DNA of 64,000 nucleotides from Pseudomonas haemolytica (lineage in GTDB: Bacteria; Pseudomonadota; Gammaproteobacteria; Pseudomonadales; Pseudomonadaceae): NCBI RefSeq assembly GCF_009659625.1, contig NZ_VOIW01000004.1, positions 575,787 through 639,786 on the forward strand, written 5' to 3'. A model generated the notes under the pieces. That model worked only from the letters and a program-made list of their open reading frames with translations. It ran no database searches and was not told where the DNA came from. The first letter of the stretch is position 1, and every line of letters starts with the position of its first letter. The position numbers and the translations under genes are program-made. Positions 24,234 through 33,984 of this stretch are shown here, piece after piece.

Positions 24234-26714
24234 TTAGAAACGGTAAGTGAGGTCGAGGAGCAGGCGCAGATCACGTTCGCGCTCTCCATCGTAAGGTCGG
24301 CTGACCAGGCTCAGGTTGGCGCCGGCTTCCAGCACGTCATTCCAGCGAAAACGTTGGCCGTAACCGATCAAGCCAACGCCGCCGGTGGAGTAATCCTTCT
24401 GGCTATAGGTACCCGCACCGAGCTGGAACTGCTGACTCCACTGGGTTTCGTAGCGGTGATAGAGCACATGGTTGACGTTGACGGTGGGCAACACGCTGAA
24501 GTCGGACTTGGGGTTGAAGTAGATCGCGTCTTCCTTGCTGTTGCGGCTGGCACCGACTTCCAGACCTAACTCCACTTGCACCTTCGGCGAGCTGTAGACG
24601 CCTTCGCGACCTGTGAGCAAGGCTTCGACGCGGTCGTTGCCGTCGCTGAAATGAGACGGGCTGATGGCGAGCTTCCACTCGCGGCTTTCGTTGGCGCGCC
24701 AGCGGATGAAGCCGCTGCCGCCGTTGGCTGTGACACCGTCATTCAACGCCCGCAGCGGTGTGGTGTTGAGCAGGTAGCCAAGGCTGCCGCCGTACTGCCA
24801 GTGGTCGTTGATGTCGCGGGCAATCGACACGCTGGCGCCTTGTTTGGCGCCATCGCCATAAGAATGGTTGGACACTTCGGCTTCGATGGTCATGTCGCGG
24901 GTGCGCCGCTCCACCCCCACGCGCTGCCAGCGGTGCTGGCCGGTGCCTTCGGCAAAATCGGCGGTGCCATAGCCAACGCCGGCGAATACGCGCCAGTCTT
25001 CGTCGATGGGCGGGGTGTAGATCACGCTTTCGATGCCCCAGTCACGGCTGCCTGACACCGCCCCGGCCTCTTGGTTATTGCCGCCACCGAAGCTTTTACC
25101 GGTGTAGGCTTCCACCCGCACCTCGGCCATGTCGTGCACGTCGCGCAGACGTTTGAGGCGCTGTACCTGGCGGTTGTCCGGGTCACGGGCGACGACGTCA
25201 TCGGTGAGCAGGTCGAGTTGCCGCCATTCCTGCAGGTCTAACGCGGTGAAGCCTTGGGACATTTCCACACCGATGTCGCGGGGGCTCTGGTTTTCAGTTT
25301 CCTTGAGAGAGTCTTCAGCGCGTCTTGGCCAATCACGGGCACGGTACATTTCCGCCTGGGCCAAACGCACACCGATGCTCCCGGGCGCTTTATTGCCCAG
25401 GTCTTCCAGGGTTTGTTCGCTGGCGTTCAGGTCAGCACCATAGGTACCGGCCTGGGCCGCCAATTGCTGGGCGTCCATCCACTCGTCGTTAGGGTTGCCG
25501 ATGGGCAAGCCCTTGAGTTCCACCCGGGGTTTCTCGGTGCTGGCCAGCTGCGTGGCGACCGCACGTGCCTCGTCCACCTGGTCGTTTTCCAACAAGGCGT
25601 AGAACAGCGCGGTGCTGTCTTTGACATGATCACCCACATCGGCGTCCGCGGCGCCCAGCGCCTGGCGGTACAGCGGCGCGGCTTTTTCCGGCAGACGCTG
25701 GTCGAGGTAGGACGCGGCCACCCAGCGCACGGCGTAGGTCGGCAATTGCACGCCCTCAGCCGTGAGGGCTTCGTATTCGCTGATGACCTCAGCCGTACGC
25801 GCCCGTGCCTTGAGCGCGCCCAGGCGGTCAATGCGCCAGACCACCACGTCTCCGTGAGCGGTGGCGTCAGGGCTCCAGCGGCTGATCAGTCTGTCGTAAT
25901 CCTGCAGGGCACGATCGGCGATGACATAGCGTTCCTTCTCAGTGCGCGTGGCGAACTCGGCCATGCGCACGCGCTCGGCGGCGAGGTCGCCTTCCAGGCG
26001 GCGCTGGGTGACCGCGTCCACCACGCCGGGGCGCTTGGCCGACAGGCGCAGGGCCGGTTCCGGCAAGCGCGCGTTTTGCAGGGCGACAATGTATTCGCGA
26101 ACGACTTCGGGCTTGTCACCGGCGCGGGTAAAGGCTTGGTCAAACTCAAACAGCGCGTCGTAGTTCAAGCCGGCGCGCGTCAGCGCATAACCCAGGGCCA
26201 TGCGACGGTTCGGGTCATTGGGTTGCGCCGCCACCATCGCGCGCAAGCGTTGCACCGCTTCGTTGGCTTTGCCGCCATCAGCCTGGGTCAGGGCCTGGCC
26301 CAGTTGCAGGTCGACATTATTCGGTTCACGCAGCAGCGCCTGGCGATAGACCGCCTCGGCCTGGGCCCACTGCTTTTGATTACGGTATGTGCGCGCCACC
26401 GTGGCGAGTGCCTGGGTGGTGAGGTTGCGATTCCTGCCTTGTGCCTCATACACCTTCAGCACTTCGGCGTCTTGCCCGGCCCAACCGGCGATCACCAGGT
26501 GGTCGCTGACCTGGCCTGGGGTCTGGCGTTCGGTGGACAGTTGGCGCAGTTGGTTCAGGGCCGGCGTGAAGTTACCGTTGCGGGCCTGGATGATCAGCGC
26601 GTCGTAGGCGGGGTCGGCGAAAGCGAGGCCCGGGACCAGCAATTGGCTGCACAGGGCTGCCCCAATAAGCAGACGCAACCGGCCTGAGGCACTGTAGGGG
26701 AGGTTTCGCAGCAT
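24234..26714 (-). CDS. pgaA: PgaA, outer-membrane PNAG export porin
   Basis: This encodes 826 residues from ATG 26714, which has AAGGAAG upstream and gives a proper signal peptide (LIGAALCSQLLVPGLAFA-DPA); the upstream extension to 26774 has no signal character. The N-terminal half contains TPR-type helical repeats (QARNGNFTPALNQLRQLSTE..., YRQALLREPNNVDLQLGQAL...), used for binding deacetylated PNAG and PgaB. The C-terminal ~300 residues form a 16-strand barrel ending DLRLLLDLTYRF. It is the first gene of pgaABCD, so the promoter must lie in 26715-26909. Confidence 0.95.
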   Translation of the reverse strand: MLRNLPYSASGRLRLLIGAALCSQLLVPGLAFADPAYDALIIQARNGNFTPALNQLRQLSTERQTPGQVSDHLVIAGWAGQDAEVLKVYEAQGRNRNLTTQALATVARTYRNQKQWAQAEAVYRQALLREPNNVDLQLGQALTQADGGKANEAVQRLRAMVAAQPNDPNRRMALGYALTRAGLNYDALFEFDQAFTRAGDKPEVVREYIVALQNARLPEPALRLSAKRPGVVDAVTQRRLEGDLAAERVRMAEFATRTEKERYVIADRALQDYDRLISRWSPDATAHGDVVVWRIDRLGALKARARTAEVISEYEALTAEGVQLPTYAVRWVAASYLDQRLPEKAAPLYRQALGAADADVGDHVKDSTALFYALLENDQVDEARAVATQLASTEKPRVELKGLPIGNPNDEWMDAQQLAAQAGTYGADLNASEQTLEDLGNKAPGSIGVRLAQAEMYRARDWPRRAEDSLKETENQSPRDIGVEMSQGFTALDLQEWRQLDLLTDDVVARDPDNRQVQRLKRLRDVHDMAEVRVEAYTGKSFGGGNNQEAGAVSGSRDWGIESVIYTPPIDEDWRVFAGVGYGTADFAEGTGQHRWQRVGVERRTRDMTIEAEVSNHSYGDGAKQGASVSIARDINDHWQYGGSLGYLLNTTPLRALNDGVTANGGSGFIRWRANESREWKLAISPSHFSDGNDRVEALLTGREGVYSSPKVQVELGLEVGASRNSKEDAIYFNPKSDFSVLPTVNVNHVLYHRYETQWSQQFQLGAGTYSQKDYSTGGVGLIGYGQRFRWNDVLEAGANLSLVSRPYDGERERDLRLLLDLTYRF

Positions 26715-26909
26715 ATCGTGAGCTTCCTTACACACGGAAAGCCCTAACGATAGATGGTCCTGAGCGAAACGCATCAGGGCGCCGGTATCTAATGACCCGG
26801 CCTAGCTTTCCTGTAGGAACTATCGCTTAGCGACGTCAGAGGGAGGGCAATTCAGAACAATTGTTCAGAATTGGCTGACACAGATTTTTTGCCTGGCACA
26901 CAAACCAAA

Positions 26910-26997
26910 TGTGGGAGGGGGCTTGCTCCCGATGGCGGAGTGTCAGTCAGTATATTTTTTCTGACCTACCGCCATCGGGAGCAAGCCCCCTCCCACA
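26910..26997. repeat. REPIN upstream of pgaA / downstream of the DUF945 gene
   Basis: TGTGGGAGGGGGCTTGCTCCCGATGGCGG and its inverted partner flank a TCAGTCAG...CTGAC spacer. It occupies the middle of the 303-bp gap between pgaA and the DUF945 gene. Confidence 0.9.
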
Positions 26998-27017
26998 TTT
27001 TTTACCGCATTCCAGGC

Positions 27018-28514
27018 TTATTGAGCGCCGCTTACTGCACCAACTTTTGACATCACAAAACCAATGAACTGCTCAACGGTCATCTTCTGGCCGTTGAAGG
27101 TCACTTCATTGTTGGCGTAGTGCAGCTTGGAAACCACATCGGTACCCACCAGGGTCGCCAGTTGGGTGCCGACGGCCATGCCGCTGACCATCTCGGCCGC
27201 CATCTGCGATTGTTGCTCGATAGCCTGCGGGTCAGTCACACCACCTACCTGGGCTTGCAGAGCAGCTACATCGCTGATCATCGGCTTGGACAGGGTCAGG
27301 TTGGCATCCAGCAGCGAGACCATCTGCTTGCCCAGTTCAACCGGCGGCAGTTCCATGGACGTTGGCTTGGCCAGGTCGACCACCAGGTTGAACTTGCTTT
27401 CGCCGTGGGTGGTTTTCAGCGATAGGTTTTCCACGGCCAGTTGCGGCTTGGCGGCCAGCACCTGGTTGACGTTGGCCTCGGCCAGGGTCTGCTCGGCTTC
27501 GGTCAGTTGCAGTTCCGGCACCGGTTGACCGGCAGCGGCGGCGGCTTGCACCGGTTGCATCTTGTCCTGGTAGAGCTTGGTCAGCACCAGCATCGCCGGG
27601 ATATCAACGTTCTTCATGCTCACGGCCATGGCGGCCGAACCTACCGGCTTACCCTGGTAACCGATCTCGTCAATCTTGTAGTCGACGCGGCCGGCCAGGT
27701 TGTTGTCCTTGGTCTCGCTGGAGTCTTTCTGCTCGAAGCCCTTGAGGGTCAGCACGGCTTTCTGCGGGCCGAAGGTGACCTTGGTGTCGGTCAGCTCCAC
27801 GGTGTTCTGGCCGGTGTAGAAACCGAAGGTAGATTTCTCCAGGTTGCTGGCCACGGTCAGGCCGTTCAGTTGCGCTTCGAACGGTGCGCCATTGGCATCC
27901 ACCGCCGCGACCTTGAGGCTATTCATGAAGCCCTCGGCCTTGACCTTCTTCCCTTCGGCGCTGCTGTCGAAGTCCAGGTTGGCGCCGGAGAAGCTCACCG
28001 AAGATGTGTCGTCCTTGAACTCAAGAGGCAGCAATTCGACGTTGCCGCTGACCGAACGGCTATAGCCGATATTCGCCACGCCTTTGAGCGGCGACACGTC
28101 TTTGCTGGCGGCGAACCATTTTTCCGTGGTGGGGTTCTTTTCCAGTTCGTAATGACTGGTGGCCATGACCGGCAGCCATTTGAGGGTCACCAGACGCGAG
28201 AACGGCAGCGGGCCATGTTCGATATGGTCGACGAACAGCAACTCGGGGGTCGGGTTGTCTTCACCGAAGACGCTGCCCTGGCCCTTGAGGCGATAGTGCG
28301 CGGTACTGCTGAACACGCCACGGTCAAGGGACACCAGTTCCAGGGCCAAGGTACCGTCGACGCCGGCCATGGAGGTCTGCAGCTCTTTGTTGGCGTTCTG
28401 GATCGCGGTCTGCAGGACCGGCTCCAGTTGTTTACCGGTGTACCAGGCGCCGCCCGCACTGACAGCGCCGATGGCGACAACAAAACCCAAGAAAACAACT
28501 GCTGGCTTATTCAT
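27018..28514 (-). CDS. YdgA-like DUF945 protein
   Basis: This encodes 498 residues beginning MNKPAVVFLGFVVAIGAVSAGGAWYTGKQLE, an N-terminal membrane anchor or signal followed by the conserved GxWYTGKQLEPVL typical of DUF945/YdgA proteins. The rest is a large periplasmic beta-rich domain with no catalytic motif visible. The length fits the family (about 480-500). The function is not established; related proteins are periplasmic and inner-membrane-anchored. It is monocistronic as far as spacing shows (145 bp from the upstream gene). Confidence 0.85.
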   Translation of the reverse strand: MNKPAVVFLGFVVAIGAVSAGGAWYTGKQLEPVLQTAIQNANKELQTSMAGVDGTLALELVSLDRGVFSSTAHYRLKGQGSVFGEDNPTPELLFVDHIEHGPLPFSRLVTLKWLPVMATSHYELEKNPTTEKWFAASKDVSPLKGVANIGYSRSVSGNVELLPLEFKDDTSSVSFSGANLDFDSSAEGKKVKAEGFMNSLKVAAVDANGAPFEAQLNGLTVASNLEKSTFGFYTGQNTVELTDTKVTFGPQKAVLTLKGFEQKDSSETKDNNLAGRVDYKIDEIGYQGKPVGSAAMAVSMKNVDIPAMLVLTKLYQDKMQPVQAAAAAGQPVPELQLTEAEQTLAEANVNQVLAAKPQLAVENLSLKTTHGESKFNLVVDLAKPTSMELPPVELGKQMVSLLDANLTLSKPMISDVAALQAQVGGVTDPQAIEQQSQMAAEMVSGMAVGTQLATLVGTDVVSKLHYANNEVTFNGQKMTVEQFIGFVMSKVGAVSGAQ

Positions 28515-28659
28515 GAAGTGACCTGATCAATCCTGTGAGAAGTGGGCTGTCTTCCCTGAACCCCGAGGGGGTTGGCTCAAGCCCGCCGAAAACGGGGGAA
28601 GATTAGCACTGGCGGCCGCAAACGGCCCAGCCTTTCAGAGGGATCAGTTCGCCAGTAGT

Positions 28660-29292
28660 TCAGGAGTACTCCAGTTCGATTTCGTCCAACTGGTGATCAA
28701 AACTCTTCAAACGTGCGGTCCAGGTGTACACCAGCACCTCAAACTCGCGGTGTATCACGGCATTGCCGGGGGTGTCGGCCTTGGGATCGCAGAAATCCAG
28801 CTGGTAGCGCTCACGGGCCATTTGCGTGGCCACATCGGACAATTCCCGCGCGTTATTCAGCCAGTGCCTGCCGTCGGCTACCTGCCGGTCAAGCAACACA
28901 CATTGTTTTTTCAGGACTTCGAGGCTTTTTTCCAGCGGCGTACCGGTGAGGTCACCCATGACTTCCTGGAACGTGCGCCCGGGCTGCCAGTAGCTGCCCC
29001 AGAAATAGCGGTCGAACACGGTTTCGACGCGGCGCAGGGCGACCTTGGTGTCCCAGATGGCCACCCGGGTCTTGCCTTGCTCGAGGAGCTTTCGTTTCAC
29101 CCGCTGGTTTTGATAAGACGCCCAGGCCACCACGCCGATGGACAAGGTGCCGATCACCAGGCAGGCGCTGTCGAGGAACACCATGGCCTTGTCGAGTTGA
29201 TGGGCGAGCATGACGCCATAGAAATACGCGGCCGATAACAGTACCAGTGCGAAGAGCACGCACCAGAAAGCGGGAGCATAAGGGTTTTTCAT
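28660..29292 (-). CDS. membrane protein of unknown function
   Basis: This encodes 210 residues from ATG 29292 (MKNPYAPAF), with GGGGATT upstream; the frame extends a few codons further but without signal. Two N-terminal membrane helices (AFWCVLFALVLLSAAYFYGV and FLDSACLVIGTLSIGVVAWA) are followed by a basic region (QNQRVKRKLLEQGK) and a long helical cytoplasmic domain with LEKSLEVLKKQCVLLDRQ. I do not recognise a family. It is followed by the DUF945 gene in the same direction, 145 bp away. Confidence 0.65.
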   Translation of the reverse strand: MKNPYAPAFWCVLFALVLLSAAYFYGVMLAHQLDKAMVFLDSACLVIGTLSIGVVAWASYQNQRVKRKLLEQGKTRVAIWDTKVALRRVETVFDRYFWGSYWQPGRTFQEVMGDLTGTPLEKSLEVLKKQCVLLDRQVADGRHWLNNARELSDVATQMARERYQLDFCDPKADTPGNAVIHREFEVLVYTWTARLKSFDHQLDEIELEYS

Positions 29293-29320
29293 TATTGGAA
29301 TCCCCATGAGCAAACGCGAG

Positions 29321-29360
29321 CTTTGTCGGGTGAGACGTCACGGCGCCTCACCAGACAAAG
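29321..29360 (-). terminator. inverted repeat after the FUSC efflux operon
   Basis: CTTTGTCgGGTGAG pairs with CTCACCaGACAAAG across a 12-base loop (13 paired bases, one mismatch). It lies 14 bp past the stop of the last operon gene. There is no T-run, so factor-independent termination is uncertain. Confidence 0.5.
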
Positions 29361-29373
29361 CATAGCAATCCGC

Positions 29374-30816
29374 TCAGGGTTTGCCGGGTTGTGATGCTTG
29401 CGTTCGTCCGCTTTCCCAGCCGCCGCCCAAGGCCAGGAACAGATCGATCTGGCTCATGGCAACCTGGGTATTGGCCGCTGCCAATTGCGCGCGCATATCG
29501 GTGTAGGTGCGCGTGGCTTGCAGGTCGGCCAGGAACGATTCGCGACCGGCCTGGAAGAAGCGATGGGTCTGGCCTGCGGCCTCTTGCGCCGATTGTTCGG
29601 CCTCGGCCAGGGCGTCGCGGCGCTGCAGCACGGCGGTGTATTGCGCCAGACCGGTCTGGGTTTCGCGAATGGCGTTGAGCACTACGCCGTCAAAGTGTGC
29701 CAGGGCGCCCTGGGTCGCGGCTTCGGCTTCATGGATACGCGCACGGGCGCCGTTGGTCGGCACGGTCCAGCTGATCATCGGGCCAAAGCCCCAGCGGTTG
29801 GTGGCTGGTGTACCGAGGTTTTCCAGCAGGCCCACGGTGCCTACCGTGGCGCCGATGCTGATATCCGGGTACAGCGCGCCGGTCGCCACGCCGATACGTG
29901 CGGTGGCGGCAGCCAGTTGGCGTTCAGCCTGGCGCACATCGGGGCGACGTTTGAGCAGCGTGGCGCCGTCGCCCACCGGCAGCAGTTGGGCGATGTGCGG
30001 CAGCTCGGCGCAAGTGCCTGTGCCGGCAGGCAGTTGGTCCACGGGCTTGGCCAGCAACATCGACAGCCGGAACAACCCGGCCTGGCGCGAGGCTTCATAG
30101 CGCGGGATGTCGGCGCGCAGGGATTTGTATTGGGTTTGCGAACGCGTCACCTGGGTTTCATCGCCGCGCCCGGCATCGCGCAGGCGCTGGGTCAGTCTAG
30201 TGCTCTGGGCTTGCAGGTCGAGGGACTCGTTGGCAATCGCCAGCTCTTCGTTGGCCGCGCACACCTGGGTGTAGGAGCGCACCACATCGGCGACCAACGT
30301 GATGCGGGCGATATCGGCAGCAGCCTGGGTCGCGTCTGCACTGGCCTGAGCGCTTTCGATACCACGCTGCAAGGTGCCGAACAGGTCGAACTGGTAGGAC
30401 GTGGTGATGCCGACGCTACCGATATTGCCAACCGGGACTTTTTCCGGCAGCAAAAACGCTTCGCCCGACTCTTGCAAACGCTGGGCCTCGGCCTTGGCGC
30501 CAGCACTCCAGCCGCCAGCGGATTCGGCCTGCTGCACCTGGTAACGCGAGCGCTGCAGGTTGGCCGCGGCCACGCGCAGGTCGGTGTTGGAGGCCATGGC
30601 TTGGTGCACCAGTTGGTCCAGGCGCGGGTCTTTATACAACTTCCACCAATCGGCCGGCACCGGCGCCGAGACCACGTTGCTGCCCTCGCCCATGATCGGC
30701 CCTTGCAGGTCGCCACGGTTGACCGCGGCCTGTTCCGGCAGCTTGTAATCCGGCCCCACCACTTGGCAGGCCGACAGCAGCAACCCCAACGCAGCGGTTG
30801 GCAACAGCCGCTTCAT
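29374..30816 (-). CDS. outer-membrane efflux lipoprotein (NodT/OprM family)
   Basis: This encodes 480 residues. The signal peptide has a lipobox (LLLSACQVVGPDYKLP, Cys17). The conserved 'VGPDY' start, PVPADWWKLYKDPRLDQLV and two paired TolC-type repeats (LLKRRPDVRQAERQLAAATA, GVATGALYPDISIGATVG) are characteristic of RND/MFS-type outer-membrane factors. It is the last gene of marR-FUSC-DUF1656-HlyD-OMF and overlaps the HlyD gene by 4 bp, so it provides the exit duct for that pump. Confidence 0.92.
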   Translation of the reverse strand: MKRLLPTAALGLLLSACQVVGPDYKLPEQAAVNRGDLQGPIMGEGSNVVSAPVPADWWKLYKDPRLDQLVHQAMASNTDLRVAAANLQRSRYQVQQAESAGGWSAGAKAEAQRLQESGEAFLLPEKVPVGNIGSVGITTSYQFDLFGTLQRGIESAQASADATQAAADIARITLVADVVRSYTQVCAANEELAIANESLDLQAQSTRLTQRLRDAGRGDETQVTRSQTQYKSLRADIPRYEASRQAGLFRLSMLLAKPVDQLPAGTGTCAELPHIAQLLPVGDGATLLKRRPDVRQAERQLAAATARIGVATGALYPDISIGATVGTVGLLENLGTPATNRWGFGPMISWTVPTNGARARIHEAEAATQGALAHFDGVVLNAIRETQTGLAQYTAVLQRRDALAEAEQSAQEAAGQTHRFFQAGRESFLADLQATRTYTDMRAQLAAANTQVAMSQIDLFLALGGGWESGRTQASQPGKP

Positions 30817-31703
30817 GGCTGTTCTCCATCTTTAACCTTATCGCCGATGATCGACACCGTCGCCGTACGCCCGGCGATCATGCGAAAGTCCGCCGGTACG
30901 TCATCGAAGGCAATGCGCACCGGGATCCGCTGGGCCAGCCGCACCCAGCTGAACGCCGGGTTGACGTTGGGCAACAGGTTGGAGCCGCTGCTGCGGTCGC
31001 GGTCTTCGATACCGGCGACGATGCTCTGCACATGCCCATGCAGGCGGGCGTTGTCGCCAATCACACGGATATCCACGCCCATGCCGACATGGATGCCATC
31101 GAGCTTGGTCTCTTCGAAGTAGCCGTCGATATGGAAGGAATTGCTGTCCACCACCGACAGCACCGGGCGCCCGGCGGTGACGAATTCCTGGGTACGCGGT
31201 GCGCGGTCGTTGACGTAGCCGTCCACGGGACTACGGATCACCGAGCGGTCGAGGTTGAGTTGGGCCGAATCCACCGTCACTTGCGCTTCGGCCAGGGCCG
31301 ATTGGGCGCGGGCGACGCGGGACTGGCTTTCTTCCAGTTGCTCGCTGGGCACCAGGTTGCCGAGGCCACGGTTACGCTTGTACTCGCGCTGGGCCTGGGC
31401 CAGGGTTTCCTGGCGGTCGGCCACGGCGGCCTGGGCTTGGCGCAGGGCCAGCTTGAAGCGGTCCTGGTCAACGGCGAAGAGCACCTGGCCCTTGGTCACC
31501 AGCTGGTTATCGCGCACGTCGACGCGCTGGATCAGCCCGGACACGTCCGGGGCGATCTGCACGATGTCGGCGCGGATGTGCCCGTCACGGGTCCAGGGCG
31601 CATACATGTAGTACATGACCATGCGCCACACGACGACGACCGCGAAACTCACGATCAACAGCGTCAGGACGACACGGCCGATGGTCAAAAAAGGTTTTTT
31701 CAT
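30813..31703 (-). CDS. HlyD/AaeA-type membrane fusion protein
   Basis: This encodes 296 residues with one N-terminal membrane segment (VVLTLLIVSFAVVVVWRMVM), then biotinyl-lipoyl-like halves (WTRDGHIRADIVQIAPDVSG and DRSVIRSPVDGYVNDRAPR) around a short helical hairpin rich in Gln/Arg (AQAAVADRQETLAQAQREYK). The length and the partner genes match the AaeA adaptor of aromatic-acid efflux. It overlaps both neighbours by 4 bp, indicating translational coupling. Confidence 0.9.
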   Translation of the reverse strand: MKKPFLTIGRVVLTLLIVSFAVVVVWRMVMYYMYAPWTRDGHIRADIVQIAPDVSGLIQRVDVRDNQLVTKGQVLFAVDQDRFKLALRQAQAAVADRQETLAQAQREYKRNRGLGNLVPSEQLEESQSRVARAQSALAEAQVTVDSAQLNLDRSVIRSPVDGYVNDRAPRTQEFVTAGRPVLSVVDSNSFHIDGYFEETKLDGIHVGMGVDIRVIGDNARLHGHVQSIVAGIEDRDRSSGSNLLPNVNPAFSWVRLAQRIPVRIAFDDVPADFRMIAGRTATVSIIGDKVKDGEQP

Positions 31704-31909
31704 GTCATCAAATATCGACTGAGTGAGTCCACCGCGCCCAGCAACAGCGCGTAGAGCCCCACATTGAACAATGCCCGGTGCCAGACCAGGCGATAGAAGT
31801 GCATGCGCGTCAACAGCCCGTGCACCACCAGAAACAACACATACGTAATGCCCATCAGCACCAGCAGCGTGGGCAGGAACACCCCACTGATATCCAGATC
31901 ACCGATCAT
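31700..31909 (-). CDS. DUF1656 small inner-membrane protein (AaeX-like)
   Basis: This encodes 69 residues with two membrane helices (VFLPTLLVLMGITYVLFLVV and ALFNVGLYALLLGAVDSLSR). The start MIGDLDISGVFLP matches DUF1656, which is regularly encoded between FUSC and HlyD genes. The role in the pump is unknown. 4-bp overlaps on both sides. Confidence 0.88.
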   Translation of the reverse strand: MIGDLDISGVFLPTLLVLMGITYVLFLVVHGLLTRMHFYRLVWHRALFNVGLYALLLGAVDSLSRYLMT

Positions 31910-33984
31910 AAAGGCGCTCCATCGGGTAGCGGCGCTTCCATCTCAGTGCCGCCAATGAATTCCACGCCGGGCAGCAGTGCCAGGCGCAGGCCGGCCAAGG
32001 CATGCAGCAGATGCAGGCGAGTGTCGTCTTCGTCTTGCAGGCCCTGGCCGTTGAGGGCGCGGCGCGTGCGGTCCAGGGTCATCAGCAGACCGCTGGGCGC
32101 GGGCAAGCGTTCACCCGCCTTGAGGCACGCCTTGAAGTAGCCGCCCACGCCTTCCACCACCTGGTTAAGTAATACCCGTGGCACACCGAGGATGCGCGGC
32201 GAGTAGGCCAGCAGGTCGAGCAGGTTCAGCGCTACACGCAGGTCGCGCAGGGCGATGCCGGTGTCTTGGCCAGTGAGAGCCAGGCGCGGCAGGTGTTGCA
32301 TCAGGCGGTCGAGCATTTGCGCGGCCATGTGCCGGTGCTCGGCCAGGGTTGCAGGCTCGGTGAGGCTGACAATGTCGCGCCAGCTGAAACGGGTGAGGCG
32401 CTTGGCCGCCAGTTCGGCACCGAAGGGCCGTGCAATCAAGGTCCATACAAACGCGAACAACAAACCCACCGGCCCGGCCAGATTGACGTTGGCGAAGTTG
32501 AGGAAGTCGGCGTCATAGGCGCCCTGGATGCTGATGAACGACGAAGTGTTCACCAGCGTCAGCAGCATGCCCAGGTAGAACCGTGGCTGCACGGTAAGCG
32601 TACCGATGCAGATAAACGGTACGGCGAAAGCCAGCACCAGCATGGGGAAATCGTGCAGGTTGGGCAGCACCAGAAACAGGTACAGGCTGGCGAACAGCAC
32701 CGACATGGCGGTCCAGAAAAAGAACCGATAAATCTGCGGTGCCGGGTCATCCATCGAGGCGAAAAAGCTGCAAGCGACGGCGGCCAGAATCACGGCGCTG
32801 CCGCCATCGGTCCAGCCCAACAGAATCCACAGCACCGAGGCGACGATGATCGCGGTGACGGTGGAAAACGCCGAGTAGAACATCAGGCCACGGTCGAGGA
32901 ATGGCGTCAGCCGGCCCAGGCGCCAGTGGCGGTAAACGGCGCGCCAGGTGTCCTGGCTTTCGCACTGGATGGCGGCTTGCAGGCTGCGGCAGTCTTGCCA
33001 CAGGTCGATCCATTCACCCAGCCGGTACAGGGCGTTGGAGAACAGCAGCGTGTGGCGATCATCCAGCGCTTCGCCCTGGGGTTGCGCAGCGTCAATCTTG
33101 TCGCGCAACACACGCCAGCGTTCCAGCGGCGCTTGCTCGGTGGTGCTTTGCAGCCAGGCGTTGGCTTCTTCCAGCAAAGGTTTGAGCCGGTCAAGAAACT
33201 CCGGGGCGCGGTGCTCGATGGCGTACACCGCGTCATCCAACGCATCGATCACCGGCAGCAGATGAATCATGCGCCCACGCAGTTCCTTGGTGTTGCGCAC
33301 CGTCTGCGGGCGCGCGCCTTCGTGGGGCAATTGGCCGATCATCAACTCAAGGGTATTGAAGGTGGCGACCATGCCGCCGCGCAGGTTGCTGACGGCTTCA
33401 GGGTCTACCTGGCGGGTGAGGAAGCGCTGGCTGTAGACCTGGGCGTCGCTGAACCACTTGGCCACTGAGCCATCGAACACCGGCATCAGGCGCCGTGGCC
33501 AGAACATCGCCCCCACCACCGCCGCGACCGCGATACCGAGGAAGATTTCTTCAGTACGCGCCTCGGCCACATCCCATACCGCCAGCGGGTTATCCACTAC
33601 CGGCAAGGCGATCAGCGGCAAGGTGTAGCCGGCCAGCATCAGGGCATAGTTATTCGCGGTGCGCAGGTGCATGGAGAGGAACAGCAAGGTGCCCGTCCAT
33701 AACGCAATCACCACCACCAACAGGTAGGGCGACTGCACGAACATCGGCACAAACAGCACCGCCGCCGCCGCCCCCATGAAAGTGCCGATGGCGCGGTACA
33801 GGGCCTTGGAACTGGTGGGGCCGACAAACGGGCTGGAGACGATATACACCGTGGCCATCGCCCAGTACGGACGCGGCATTTGCATCAGCATGGCGATGTA
33901 CAGCGCGATCATCGATGCGGCGAATGTGCGGACCCCATAGAACCAGTCGCGGGCAGGCGGGAAGCCAGTAAAAAAACCGTTCAA
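31906..33984 (-). CDS. FUSC-family (AaeB-like) aromatic-compound exporter
   Basis: This encodes 692 residues: an N-terminal block of about six membrane helices (from FAASMIALYIAMLMQMPRPY to about residue 170), a cytoplasmic loop of about 180 residues, a second helix block (about 350-490, e.g. FMSVLFASLYLFLVLP-like segments) and a cytoplasmic C-terminal domain. FUSC proteins such as AaeB export hydroxylated aromatic acids by proton antiport. The substrate is not deducible from sequence. It overlaps the marR gene by 4 bp and the DUF1656 gene by 4 bp. Confidence 0.9.
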   Translation of the reverse strand: MNGFFTGFPPARDWFYGVRTFAASMIALYIAMLMQMPRPYWAMATVYIVSSPFVGPTSSKALYRAIGTFMGAAAAVLFVPMFVQSPYLLVVVIALWTGTLLFLSMHLRTANNYALMLAGYTLPLIALPVVDNPLAVWDVAEARTEEIFLGIAVAAVVGAMFWPRRLMPVFDGSVAKWFSDAQVYSQRFLTRQVDPEAVSNLRGGMVATFNTLELMIGQLPHEGARPQTVRNTKELRGRMIHLLPVIDALDDAVYAIEHRAPEFLDRLKPLLEEANAWLQSTTEQAPLERWRVLRDKIDAAQPQGEALDDRHTLLFSNALYRLGEWIDLWQDCRSLQAAIQCESQDTWRAVYRHWRLGRLTPFLDRGLMFYSAFSTVTAIIVASVLWILLGWTDGGSAVILAAVACSFFASMDDPAPQIYRFFFWTAMSVLFASLYLFLVLPNLHDFPMLVLAFAVPFICIGTLTVQPRFYLGMLLTLVNTSSFISIQGAYDADFLNFANVNLAGPVGLLFAFVWTLIARPFGAELAAKRLTRFSWRDIVSLTEPATLAEHRHMAAQMLDRLMQHLPRLALTGQDTGIALRDLRVALNLLDLLAYSPRILGVPRVLLNQVVEGVGGYFKACLKAGERLPAPSGLLMTLDRTRRALNGQGLQDEDDTRLHLLHALAGLRLALLPGVEFIGGTEMEAPLPDGAPL